Both the position numbers and the translations under genes were made by a program. Under the pieces are notes generated by a model, which saw only the letters and a list, made by a program, of their open reading frames with translations, was not told the origin of the DNA and made no database searches. 64,000 nucleotides of DNA from Sipunculus nudus (taxonomy: Eukaryota; Annelida; Sipuncula; Golfingiida; Sipunculidae): the NCBI GenBank assembly GCA_026874595.1, contig CM049306.1, positions 28,323,519 to 28,387,518 of the forward strand, in the 5' to 3' direction. Every line of letters begins with the position of its first letter. The first letter of the stretch is position 1. Positions 24,901 through 37,000 of the stretch are shown in pieces.

Positions 24901-27900
24901 TGGCCAAAGGGGGCAATGGTCCGATTTTGGTGCCATTAACATATTTCATCTGAAGAATAAAACATAATCCGAACGGAGTATAACATAAAGATTAAATACA
25001 AGACGAAAAGGTCAGTGCTGTTAGACTATGTGATAAAAGCGTATAAGCACTACACTGACCAAATACGGCGTAGTTGGCAAGGTGTCTGGTTATATCCGAG
25101 ATGATATTGTCGCTTGTACCAGCCTTCACCTACCGCGATAGGATTAAGTGTCTTACAGAAGAATCTTTATTACATCATGACAAAACTTAAATGAGATTTG
25201 GTCTGTTATTTTTTCTTAAAGGGGCCCAATAAGCTATAAAGCATGTTGAACTGACAAGAAAAATAGCTTCTTCCCTTTAAGATAAATTTGTATCTGCCAA
25301 AATATTACCTTTATACCGTTTGCTTACCGTAAAAGAGTGTTAAAAATAGTGGACCGGGCGCGATGTCAAGTGTCATCATTAAAACAGCGTGTATCGAGTG
25401 GTCACAACACGTGTCAATCATGAAATGACCTGACTGACTTTGCCCAAAAATGTAATACATGTTCCCACTGGCTGAAACATCGCGTCTTGCGGCTCACAAT
25501 CGTACCTTCGGTCACGCGGCCTTGTTATGTTAAACAGACATAGGTGGACTGTGTTTACCAACACGCAGAGTCATAACAAGGTCTTAAACAGCCGTGTGAG
25601 AGGTACTGAGACTTTTTGCTGGGATGTTTTTGCTAGGAAACATTTGTATAAAGCAAAACTGAACTGATAGTGTGAAAGGACAGGCATGATATTGCTCCTG
25701 ATTATGTCCCTTTAACTGTTGGCATAACATATAGGGATATGTTATTGGATATCTTTAACGTATTGGAAAGAATATTATAAATGAAAACTTCCGATTTTTC
25801 CAACAAGAATACTATATTAATAGAGGATGAATTAGTTTTAATGTGTATTTGGCCAGTTTAATTATACATATATTACTTTTGTATATTTGTATATTAATTA
25901 CAAGGAATTAATTCGTATTAATGATCAATATATGTTTGAATTATGGTACGAATGGCAATGACTGACATCCTTGTTTGGTGTTCTGCTAGCCAAAACATAT
26001 TTAACATCTGTCGGATGAAACCGGAATTAATGGACAGAAGTACCAGGTACAGTTTATATGTATACTGCCCAAAATACTCCAATCCATTCCAGTCTGCAAC
26101 TGTTTCACTTGTAATGTTCTGCGAGCCTATACCATATTTCATTGGAAACCGTCTTTTTTAATAATGCCGTTTTGTAGAACCAGCTGGGTTGTCCGAACGT
26201 ATACATTTATTTGATAGTACTTCCTAGTTTGTTTAATTTAACGTTACCCGGTCATATGTGAATCTGCAAAAAAATTATATGAGCAGCTTCAATTTTCTAC
26301 AGCGACCAATACAGTATGAATAGCAAAATTAATACAGTATATACCCAGTATGATTATTTTGATAAGTCCGTCAAAGAATGCGTAGTCCATTGAATTTTGA
26401 GATTTTTTTCCTAAACTACAGTCTGTATATAAGTCTACCTACGGACACAAATTTAGAAATTTATCCTAAAAGTATTTGAGAAAAACTTCCCATATTTTTA
26501 TTACTAGATATGTCACAACCTATATAAATCTGATCACAAGATACACTGACATGATGACAACAAAGTCATTAGTCACGTAAAAAAGTAAGCAAATACATTG
26601 AACAACTGTTGATTGGTTGTTGATATGATATATTCCAAAAAGAATAACCTTCAAACGTTAGGCTGATCCTTATCGGTATCGAAACATTATTTGGACATCG
26701 TGTCGGTCAGTGGAAAGATCTTCTATTAGTCCAAAATTGCCCAGATTTTCTTTATTTTTCATCGGACTTGGTACAAATAATGAGCTGCTAGTCCGCCATT
26801 TTGCATGATTACATAATCAAAACAAAGCGACAACAGCAAACGATTTATCTGAAAAATGTCTTTTCAGTGTAAATTTTACTTAAGCCGATTTTTTAACGGA
26901 TTTACTCCAAATTTCAAATATCTTACATTATTAGGTATAATACTCAATATTATATACCCGACCTAACTGAAGTGAGACGCCATGACACACAATAAGAAAT
27001 TGGAGTGTTTTAAAATATAAAAATACTTTGTTTTTAATCTCATATTAGGTTCTCAGACCCTAATTTCGCTTTATTGTGTGATAGTTTCAGAGACATCGCA
27101 AATTTTTAGCAGCACCGCTTGGTGTAGTGAACACCATTTCATCATTTCTGACCATTTTGAAAAAAATATCGCTACATCTATTATTTCTTATTCATAGAGA
27201 ATTTTAAAGTATATCGGGTCTATTACAGTGCCAGTGAACTCGGCCCATGTTAGCTCGTCCCGTGGAAACCCGTCCATTACAAACCCCCTGTAAAGGCCGG
27301 CCGACCTTTACCCTACGCAGGTAGCTGCATTTCGTGTGAATATGCCATACTTTCCGTATACCGTTAACAATAGTCTGACGCTGAAAGGATAACAATTAAA
27401 ATAATTCATACTTTTTCACTGGATGATTGGTGCATCTTTGTGTGTATTCCGTTTTCTTTTAACTGGCTGGACGCTTCTATTTGGATTTATATTCATTTTA
27501 TTTGCCGAAAAACACATGCTCTGGCCTGTATATAATTTCCATACACTATACAGTATACTGACATATAGGTAAGGCTGATAAAATCGAGAGAGAAAAAAAG
27601 TGTTTTAACAGATTCACGGACCTTTGGGTTTCAGGTACATAAAGTTGGTCAATGCGTCTAGGGTCCTGAAACTGAACTTGTTAATTTCAACCCTTGAACT
27701 GGTTAAACCCCCCTTGAACTTGTTACTTTCTGGTGTCACATCTGGATAATCTGAATACAATTCTGCAACATTGTCGATTTCACTGCACCTGTTCACTGCA
27801 CATTCGTTCCAATTCAGTTTAAGCACTTGAGAAGCAAAAATTCAGTCTGAATGAAAAAGGCAGAATTATTATGCACACCAGCTGTTTATATATGCTCTAC

Positions 27901-29985
27901 TAATCTGTAATATCGAGTAGTAACCTTAACTTCTAAATTTAATGAATTAACCAGATAGCAGCATGTCAAAAGGAAGTTGTAACAACATTTCTGTTGTCAA
28001 GCAGTTGATTTTCTTTTTGTTTTTCGTCGATTTGTATATCCTAGATATGGATGCGGCATACATAAAATCATGCTTATTCTGGACTTATAGCTTGCACTGC
28101 CACAAAATGTGTTTTCAAATGTACATGGGCCTTGTTTGCTTGGAAAATGAGTTAGTACGAAAATAAAAATCCCTCTTTCTTGAAAGAGGGGTTAACACTT
28201 TAAAACTCCTCCGGCCAACCCGTTATGACAAAGAAGGAAAGAAGTCCCCGTCCTTCTTTCCCGCCAAGTATATTAGAATATATATTTTTGTTATGAAAAT
28301 AATTTTTGTTCCAGTTTCAGCACTGTGATTTTCATAATCTGATTTATATTAAGCATCTCCATTTACAAACATATAACAACATATTGTAGAATCACGTTTA
28401 TGACGTTAATGTGGCAATTGACTCATATCATGTCTAAAGTTTTCTCAGTTGGAGATGTATTATTGAAAGATTAACGAGAAACATGTGAATAACCTATAAA
28501 CAGGGTGAAACATTATGAATAAAATGAATTCATTCCCCTGGAGAGTGGGGGGGGGGGGGGGGGGGGGGGCAAAAGGTACTAAAAAAAACTGAAGAGGACT
28601 TTCCCCTCCCCCATGGCCCATGATTTTATAAGAGCCTTAATGTAAACATGTTTTTATCCTTTTTCACACTATACATTGGATCCGATTTAAGGTTAACACG
28701 ACCAAAGTGAATTCGATGTGACACACTTGTTTGCCGGTGTGAAATCCGGTCGGCTTTATCAGTTTATCGCGACTGATTCGATTAAGAACTTACCCCAGGC
28801 CTTCGGGATTTTATCTTCATAGCTGCAGTGATCGGAAAAGGGCACCGTAAAAGGAATTCTATTCAAAGTGACGTCTCATACGCGGATGCTATGGCTTTTC
28901 TCCGGTCCTTCAAATAAGTGTAACAATCCTACATACTCTAAAGGAGTAAACCCGCCTCCTTGTCCCTTTTCGTTTGTATAAGCATAATAATCGTTTCGAC
29001 AGACACCGAAGAAAACAAGTTGTATAAGCTCCACTGGCCTTACTTGCCTGTGTATTAAAAATGGGATGGTTAACTGTATTGTTAAATTTCATTCTGAAAC
29101 ACGTGATTAAGAATGATTAAGAACGATTTTAAAAATATGTATAAACTGCCTGACATCATTAAGAAATTAAAACAGAAAAAAAACATAAATGAGAACAAAT
29201 GCCAAAAAGAATGTGCAAACAACTATAATAACAAGAATAAACTTTAATTATAAGAATAGGCTATATACAGTATTTATAATAAGAGTCTGTCAGAGAAGAG
29301 GGAAATCCCAAAATATAAAACATAAACACTCTGTGGTCATATCTGAACTTACTCTAATTAAGCAATAGGTGTGGGGTATAGTTTAAAGTGCACCATGATG
29401 CGAAATCCAGCTCTGTTTTTTATAAGCGTTTATTTTTCTATTCCCAATTCCCCCTAAATCCACCCAAGAGTACAAACAAAACTGACCTGGAAATAAATAA
29501 CTTAAAAAAAAAAATATTCAAAACGGGGTCTACTCTCGTGGATTATCCTCCTCATATTTTCTCAGCAAACAAGGCCCATGTGACACTTAAAAATATACGC
29601 GGGGAATATGTCGGGTCCATTTTGTTTGTTCGAAAAAATATAACCCGGAAACTTGTGCAGTGTGAATGGGCTTGAAACAGGAACTGTCCGGTGTTTTGAT
29701 GGATTATTATTGTGTACAGGATCTCCAAAATTTCTTTCTCGCAAGATACAGAACACAGTATTTCAACATTTATATTTATCATCAGATATAGAAGCATTCT
29801 GGTAACTTCGTTCTGGGTATACGCTCACTGTAAATGAGGGCTTAAATGCAAAAGATAGACAAAAAAAGGGGAGTAGACAACGGGGAATGCATATTATCCC
29901 CATATGTTTATTATAGTTATGCACCCTATAGGTTAAAACCTTAAAGTCGCAGCCGGATCTCTGATCATTAAAACTTCCCATTCAC
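20148..29985. other. Long non-coding stretch with microsatellites and poly-G tracts
   Basis: No exon can be supported. Recognisable items are a (CT)n run at 21936-21987, G-rich runs at about 23680-23694 and 23730-23742, a GT-rich run near 24000-24030, and a 23-base G-run at 28547-28569. A 114-codon open frame at 21288-21632 lies in locally GC-richer DNA but has no recognised domain or splice context. A 70-codon frame on the minus strand at 27614-27826 is likewise unrecognised. Confidence 0.45.
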
Positions 29986-29994
29986 CTACATTTA

Positions 29995-30385
29995 AAAAGA
30001 GAAATTATGTGATTTCTGATTTCCTCTGCGTTTATATTAATGATCTAAGGGTAAACACACCGTGTGAACACACCTATGTTGACAAACGGAAAAAACGTAA
30101 CCTAAGGCGGTAGGTTGTATATTCAGAGCTAGTAAGGTCATTGTGGTAAAACGCCATTTGCAAAGCTCTGGCTTATCTTACTCACCGCCAGATGCCTTGT
30201 TGATTTTTTTCTTATTTTGGTGGGCGCCCACATATAATAAACACATTGAAATAAACAAAAGAAGCCGCCTGCATGTGTGCGGTGATATCCACGTTTTCTG
30301 GCCTATTTTTTTTAAATAAATGCTCCAATTAATTTGAGATTACTTTGAGTTTATGAAGGTCAGATAGGGGAATAAGCCCCTTTAA
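29995..30385. mobile_element. TTAAAGG-ended interspersed repeat, copy 2
   Basis: Homologous to 7283-7703 in the same orientation. Shared phrases include 'GTAACCTAAGGCGGTAGG', 'AAAACGCCATTTGCAAAGC' and the end 'GCCCCTTTAA'. It carries an extra stretch of about 70 bases near 30270-30340 that copy 1 lacks. The exact left end is unclear. Confidence 0.6.
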
Positions 30386-30914
30386 TAATTAGAGTAGCAC
30401 CGATGTGCAAAATCCATAGGAGATAAGTGAGATACAGCAAACGGGCTTTATCCCCGTGTGACCTAACATTTTACCCAAAATTTTTTACTGTTCAGTTAAG
30501 AGATAGTCTGGTGAATCTGTTGTTTAATTTAGAAGAAGCCTGAATGTACTGTCACTCCGAATGAGTTGTGTAATAAAGTAGCTGGTATGGTTAATGGGAT
30601 AAAGACAACGTTAGAGCGATAACTGTCTAAAATGATAATCCACGTTATAAAAATTTTCAACTCAGTTTACTACATTGAATTACTCTGCTTTTTCCAATTC
30701 TCATTTTTGCTTGTCAAAGCTGGAAAAGCCAGGTTACAGTATAGATAATATTCATACATCCAGAATTACCGGCTAAATTAATAGATTCCATGAACAAAAC
30801 GTATATTCATCATGTATAGTAGATTTCATTAAGACTTGAGCTTGTATAGAGGTTAAAATGTTTACAAGACCATGCAAATTAACATTTAGAGCGCTTCAGT
30901 ACATGTGATTTAGT

Positions 30915-30918
<4 letters not shown>

Positions 30919-30994
<76 letters not shown>
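30919..30994. repeat. (TA)n microsatellite next to a hammerhead-bearing repeat
   Basis: About 76 bases of pure TA. It directly precedes the repeat with the degraded hammerhead motif. The other copy of that repeat (55435-55556) also abuts TA-rich DNA. Confidence 0.95.
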
Positions 30995-30998
<4 letters not shown>

Positions 30999-31112
30999 TC
31001 TGGAGAAAAACAACACTGTAAATTCACTACAGTCTGTTTCACGGGATGCGACCCGATCAGGTGAATGTTATTAGAATGAAGCTAACGGCGTGGTTTGAAA
31101 AGCCGAGACTTA
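30995..31112 (-). repeat. Dispersed ~120-bp repeat carrying a degraded hammerhead ribozyme motif, copy 1
   Basis: This stretch is about 85-90% similar by eye to 55435-55556: 'AGAAAAACAACACTGT', 'ACAGTCTGTTTCACG', 'AGAATGAAGCTAACGGCG' and 'AAAGCCGAGACTT' are common to both. On the minus strand, 31066 to 31022 would form the hammerhead. Stem I (ATTCAC with GTGAAT) and stem II (CGGG with CCCG) are intact, but three bases of the CTGATGA core are missing, so catalysis is not expected. Hammerhead motifs in such small repeats are known from Penelope-like elements and metazoan retrozymes. Confidence 0.7.
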
Positions 31113-31119
31113 TATTTAT

Positions 31120-31276
31120 TGTTACGGGGTGACATAAAGGCGGACCGAACTGTCTCGCTTGCGGAGCTTGCTTTGCTAGCGAAGCGGTTGGTACGCCGGA
31201 CTTGTGCGCCGCCGTTATGGGTTCGAATCGAGGATCGGCCCGATATTTTCCTCTCAACGATTTTGTCTTTGTAACA
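31120..31276 (+). repeat. 5' LTR of the TRIM, with tRNA-like A and B boxes
   Basis: TGTTAC...GTAACA terminal repeat. Inside it, TAGCGAAGCGG (31177-31187) matches a Pol III A box and GGTTCGAATC (31220-31229) matches a B box. They start 43 bases apart, the normal tRNA spacing, and a 3-bp D-stem (GCG with CGC) can form. The anticodon and T stems are poor, so it is tRNA-like and not a functional tRNA gene. Confidence 0.7.
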
Positions 31277-31396
31277 AAATGGGGGCTTGTCCGACGTGAC
31301 GGTTAAACTTTGTGGCCCAGGGAAAAAGCTCACCTAAGTGTGACTCCTGGGATAATGAGTCTTGTTCTGATAGAAGAACGCTCTTAAGAGGGGGCG

Positions 31397-31552
31397 TGTT
31401 AGGGGGTGACATAAAAGCGGACCGAACTGTCTCTCTAGCGAAGCTTGCTTTGCTAGCGAAGCGGTTGGTACGCCGGACTTGTGCGCCACCGTTATTGGTT
31501 CGAATTCAAGATCGGCCCGATATTTTCCCCTGAGCAATTTGTCTTCGTAACA
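31397..31552 (+). repeat. 3' LTR of the TRIM, with tRNA-like A and B boxes
   Basis: Direct copy of 31120-31276, preceded by the polypurine tract at 31386-31396. The A box TAGCGAAGCGG (31454-31464) is unchanged. The B box GGTTCGAATT (31497-31506) has one change at its last base. An extra CTAGCGAAGC word occurs upstream of the A box. Confidence 0.7.
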
Positions 31553-32335
31553 ATATATATATATACGTATATCTCCTGTGAGTATATAATCTGTTTTATA
31601 TTACATATGTAGTGCATTAATCGGTACATCAAGCAACCAAAGAATCTACCAGATACCTGAATTTAATTGAATTACCGGGATGTTGGAACAGATAAGTTTA
31701 TTCATGCAGGGGTAGCTGTATTGATCTGAGCCTTTGGGGCTGAAGTGGAAATTAACGAGACCAAACATAGGCTAAATGTAATATATTAAGTCACATACTT
31801 GGTTGAAATGACATATAGCGTATTACTGTCCTTGTTACGAAAGTGTCGTGGTTATAAAACAGTCTATTGTTCCCGAGGAGATCATATTTTTTTAAAAATT
31901 TTCACCTTATCATCCATTGTCTTCACTTGTCAAGGAGTTGTTGTTACAATTTCACTGGTTGGCCGGTGATGTTTATTTCACCCAGCTTTAGTCACTTTAC
32001 TTAAATATTGATGTAAATATATGTGAAGAAATTACCGTTTTTTCGAATTTAGACCCATGTGCTAATATGTATATTAAAAGTTACAGTCCGTAATAATAAC
32101 CAATTACTTAAAATATCATCGAAGTGAACCCTGCATCCGGAATTACATCAATTGGCCAAATAAATTTTTGCCTGTGTGCATAGATACAGCATGTTCTTAC
32201 CCAAAATAGCAGTTTTATTTTTTTAAATTGATGCAGGGAATTTCTTTTGAATGATATTTTTATTCGTAAAATTTATGGCTCCATCATATTGTCTCTTATT
32301 TAACTCAGCTATTTGAAAGTAATCTGAACTAAAGC
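31553..32335. other. AT-rich non-coding DNA
   Basis: Nothing specific is recognised between the TRIM and the satellite array. Confidence 0.5.
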
Positions 32336-32339
32336 GATC

Positions 32340-34040
32340 ACTCTTTGTCTTTCGGCAGTCTATCCGTCCGTTGACAGGGCACAAATCGTAACCGCTGGAC
32401 CTCGACACTTCTAACTGAAAAAAAAAAAAACATGGAGGTCCATAAAACATCTCCTTGGAAACCTGACATTTGGTCACTGTGACCTATATCCTTCGAGCTG
32501 TAGAGCTCGTAAATATCTTCCAGAATAATTAAAATTTTATAAAATAACTCCAATATCTGAATAACTTATGCACTGATTGCCATGTTTCGATCCATATACA
32601 TATTAATCAAATAGTGTTTCACGAATTCATGAGAACTGGTGGCGCACCTGTTTTTTTTTCTAATTTTTACGCATTTTTGCTCTATTTTTGAGACCTTCAA
32701 ATGAAGCAGTCTGGGCGTTAATAAGGCACAAACCGTAACCGTAAGACCAAAAAACTTCTAACTGTACATCCAGGGAGGTCCTATAGCCAAATCTCCTTGG
32801 ATACCTGAAATTAGGTCATGGTGACCTATATTTTGCGAACTTCGGGCAAAAAGATTATTTTGTGCACCGAGTGAGTCAGACGGAGCACAAATTGTTACTG
32901 TTGAACCTAGAAGCTTCTTTCGAAACACCCATAGAAGTCTAAAAAAATCTCCTTAAAAACCTCGAATTAGGTCACTGCTACCTATATCTTCCGAGCTATT
33001 GGGCTGAAGTACCCCCTAGAATAATTAAAAATTAGATACAAAAGCTCAAGTATCTGAATAAGGAATGCATTAATTGAAAAAAAAATGACTTTGAGCACCC
33101 TGACAGTTAGAAAGAGCACAAATTGTATCCGTTAGACCTAGAAACTTATAACTGCACATCTAGGGAAGTCCCGGGTAAATGTCCTTGGAATTTTTTAATT
33201 AGGTCACTGTGATCTACATTCTGTGAGCTAAAGGGAAAGAATACATGATTTGAGCACCCTGGAAGTCAGATGTGCACAAACTAAATCTGTTGGCCTTAGA
33301 ATCTTCTTATGTAATATTCACGGAAGTCTTGGGCAAATTTTCTTGGAAACTTGAAATTAGATCACGATGACCTATATTCTCCAAGCGACTGACCAGAAAC
33401 ATGATTTTGAACAACCAGAAAGTCAGACATTACACAAATTGTTACTGTTAGGCCTAGAATCGTATAACACAACAACTAAGGAGGTTCAGGAACAATCTTC
33501 CTTGAAACCTGAAAGTAGGTCATGGTGACCTATATTCTGCAAACAACTGGCCAAAATATGCTTAAGAGCATCTAGACAGTCAGGCATGGCACCGAACTTT
33601 ACTGCTGGACCTTGAACCTTCTAGTATGAATTCCAGGGAATTCCTAGGGCAAGTTTCCTTTGAATCCTGAAATTAGGTCCCTGTGTCTTATATTCCCTGA
33701 CCTATGAGTAGAAAACTTAATTTTGAGCACGCAGAAAGTCAGACAGGTCACAAATTTTAACTGTAAAAGATAACTCCTGATAACTCTAGATGTCTTTCTT
33801 AATATAAAGGGAGGTCATTATAATGTCTCCTTTGGCATCCAAAATAAGGTCAGTGTGACCTATATTCAGTGAGCTGTGTGAAACATGATTATAGTACCCT
33901 ATAAGTCAGATGGACACAAGTCATGGCAGTCTGAAGTAGAACTTCCAACTTAGCATCTCGGGAATTCCTTGTAAAAAAATTTTGCCTATTCCCAGAGTGC
34001 TATGGGAAAAAACATGATTTTGAGCACCCTGGAAGTCATT
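32340..34040 (+). repeat. Diverged ~155-170 bp satellite array, plus orientation
   Basis: About nine or ten degenerate units are seen. A typical unit reads 'TTTGAGCACCCT', 'AGTCAGAC', 'GCACAAATTGT', 'GACCTAGAA', 'AGGGAGGTC', 'CTCCTTGGAAACCTGAA', 'TTAGGTCACTGTGACCTATATT'. The palindromic core is at 32472, 32814, 32970, 33202, 33360, 33518, 33676 and 33848. It is perfect GGTCANNNTGACC at 32472, 32814, 33518 and 33848. The array at 1340-2260 is the same family reversed, and both arrays share the AAAAATTAGATAC- and GACCTTCAAATGAAGCAGTC-type spacers. Open frames across it are fortuitous. Confidence 0.85.
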
Positions 34041-37000
34041 CTACTCATTGATCAAGGTTCTTTAACAAGTATTTATTACCACATTATAACATCAATAATT
34101 AATCAAGCATCGCATGTATACATGTCAAATTTAGCACAGCGTCATGATTCTGGCATTGTAGCTTCCGATATTAGAAAAGGTAAAGTCAACTGGAATTATC
34201 GGTTCCTCTGAATAAGCAGTAATAAAATGCCTTTTTTTCTCAAGATGATTATGACCGGAATGGTAAAGGGAAGTTTGAATTTATATAGGAAATAATAGTG
34301 AATAAACACCACCTTTTCTTTTATTTTTATATGCTTCATGTAAACACATACATTGTCCCTATAAATGCAGCTTTATTTTTGAACAAAATACAAGCATAAT
34401 ATGAATACTAAAATTTAGCTATGAGTTATGAAGTAATGATATAAGCGCCCTCACAGATGAAAATAAGCATTCAAGTTGTTCTACAACTGTAAAAAGTAAG
34501 AAAATAACAGAGTAATAATAAGCAATAAATACTCCTTTTAAACATAAATAAAACAAAAAATAGAAACCCAGTGCCCATACATTCCTCCGTATATACAGGG
34601 ACAGGGCTTGCCATAGTGTGCTCCTGAATGACCACATTACATGTTGCCCCAGGTTGTATCGATGGTTTTATGTTTCAACTGTAATCCGTTTTCCCCATTC
34701 CATCTCACCGTGTGATCTGCGCAATGCTTCATGCAAAGGCGACCAAAGCAATTTGGGATACAATAATTTGCCGGAGGTCAGAGCGCCCCGCTGGTAAAAT
34801 GAATCTTATCGTGCAGTAGTGGACAAAGCGTCGGCTGGCCCGGTTATTAAATTGTTAATGCGCTGTGTCACATCACTCATTCTAATCACAGTGTTCCTGG
34901 AGCCCACAGAGATCTCCTGAATAATACATGGCGTGTTTAAATACCTTTCCTTTGGATCAACAGTTTTCACATTTCTGATATTTTGATGCAAATTATTTAA
35001 ATTGGCCTAACGTAAAGTAATGTCATTGTCTGTCATCTTCAATCCTACCGAATATTTGTGTAAGGATTACAGTTAAGGTTAACTGGCAGGGTCTTGGGAA
35101 AATATATTTTAAATACCTATTTCATTATCTATTTCCTTAACAATAATGTACCGATTGACGTTGATAACGAACTGGTCTTTGTATTCATTGGGTCTGGACC
35201 AATGATCATAGAAACAACTATAACTGTTTTAATACACTAGCAATTTCAAGCCTTCTGCTTCTTTTGCCCAATACAACACTAGCTTTCAGAATGGATTAGA
35301 AATGTCCAAAGCTGCGGTGAAATTTTCAGTGTTAGCTTTTTTAAAATCTGGTTATAGTTTGAGTAAAGCCTGGCACCGCCGCCATTTAGCGCCGTCGCCA
35401 GCCGAGTTCAGATCAAGCTTCGCTGAGCCGAGTTTATCCGCATCCGCCGCCGATATCTCATTAAGCCGATCTTGTGCAGCTCAGTTTAGCTTGAGAAAAA
35501 TGGTACAAAAGATAAATCTACAAAAATACAGACTAATACAGACTAGTTTTATTCATTTTGATGCTGATTGAAGAAGAAATACATTTGTAAATATGTTCAG
35601 GTTTTCTAATTTTTTAACGGAAACGTTGGGATTGTTTAAGTAACAAAGTGTTGGCTTATGAAACCACCAGGATAAACTATACACGGTATTAAATCATAAA
35701 CTATAGTTAAATGTAAAATGGATGCAATATGGCACACGTAATATAGATAAATATTACGTTTAAATAAAACTTTTTTTTAACAAACTCAAATGAATGGCCT
35801 TTTCGACATTTTGCAAGCCGAGTCGAGCCACGAAACTCGGCATTCTACGAAAGAAAGCCGTCCCTTTTGTCAACGCCTGCCTAATTTTTGTGGCTAACAT
35901 TTTGCACACCTCCAAGCTCCACGTTGGAGTCAGGGATTAGACTTAAACTAAAATGCTTGATGCATTATAAGTATGTAATTCCATGTCATATTATGTGTCC
36001 CTTAACGCCGTTAATGTGTTTTAGGTTACTAGTAGCAAGAGTTCACCAGGGGCGTATAGTCAAGGCTTTATACAGGGCGATGCTTAAAACCTCATGCATT
36101 AGGAGGTTCCGATTGTTTTTTGTTTGTAATCGATCATAAAATAAGTCTCACCCTTGCATTACTATAACCTATGACCCATATGCGTAGGCTTAGTAATAGA
36201 TTTTAACCTTTGTGAATGCGGCTAATAAGTGCACTGAATATACATTATATATGATACAAGATATCATATAATGGGGAGGGAATGCTCTTTGAACTATCTG
36301 AACGCTTCTCTCAAACCAAGAAGAACATCCCTCGAACAACACTTCAGTCACATTTCACACGATATAAAACGTGTTTCCACCCTGCCAATGTCAGTTAAAA
36401 ATAGAAATCTAAAACAGAACAGACATTTTCGATTTTGCAGTGGTAACCACGATATTTTTGATCAAACAAATATAATCATTCATTCATTCATATATAAACA
36501 CACACACACACATATATATATATATTCATATATTTATTATTTTTTATAAATATTTATTATATATATACTTTACAGAGAGAGGGAGAGACAGACAGACAGA
36601 CAGACAGAAAACCCTCCCTTGTAGCCTACTTTGGTTATGCGCCCCTCCCATTTTCAAATCTTTGATACGCCTCTGTTCTCCATTATAGAATTCATATTAT
36701 CTGGTGCGTAATCTCGTCCAGTTCATCAAACATGAAATGCTATCAACAGTGTCCTAACAGGCGACAAAGATTTTTAACGTGAAAGATACATTATTTCAAT
36801 TAACAGACAAATGTAATAAAACATATTTTTTTTTTTTCGAGATGTGTCCCTGGAATTGAATGTGTATACTTTTTGCACTGATATTATATTACCTTGCCAA
36901 TAAATGTACGGAAGGTCACCCTTGACGTGTGTCATAGTTAATGGTAATGGCTTTTTTCATTCCTATACGTAGTTCCATCGATTAATAGATTAATAGTGAT

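Larger units (their letters stand above)
31120..31552 (+). mobile_element. Terminal-repeat retrotransposon in miniature (TRIM)
   Basis: Two direct repeats of 157 and 156 bases (31120-31276 and 31397-31552) each start TGTTA and end GTAACA. Between them lie only 120 bases. Three bases after the left repeat is TGGGGGCTTGTCCG, which matches the complement of the animal tRNA-Pro 3' end at 13 of 14 positions, as in a retroelement primer binding site. Just before the right repeat is AAGAGGGGG, a polypurine tract. There is no gag or pol, so it would depend on another element. By eye the LTRs differ at roughly 20 positions, so the insertion is not recent. A 5-bp target duplication is not clear in the AT-rich flanks. 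Confidence 0.75.

Noticed and set aside
31177-31240. A genuine tRNA gene
   Set aside because: A and B boxes are good, but the anticodon and T stems do not pair well and the same stretch occurs in both LTRs.
35302-35571. An 89-codon open frame with serine/alanine-rich middle
   Set aside because: The GC-rich words (GCCGCC, GAGCCGAG) are repetitive and partly recur near 35815. No domain or splice context.
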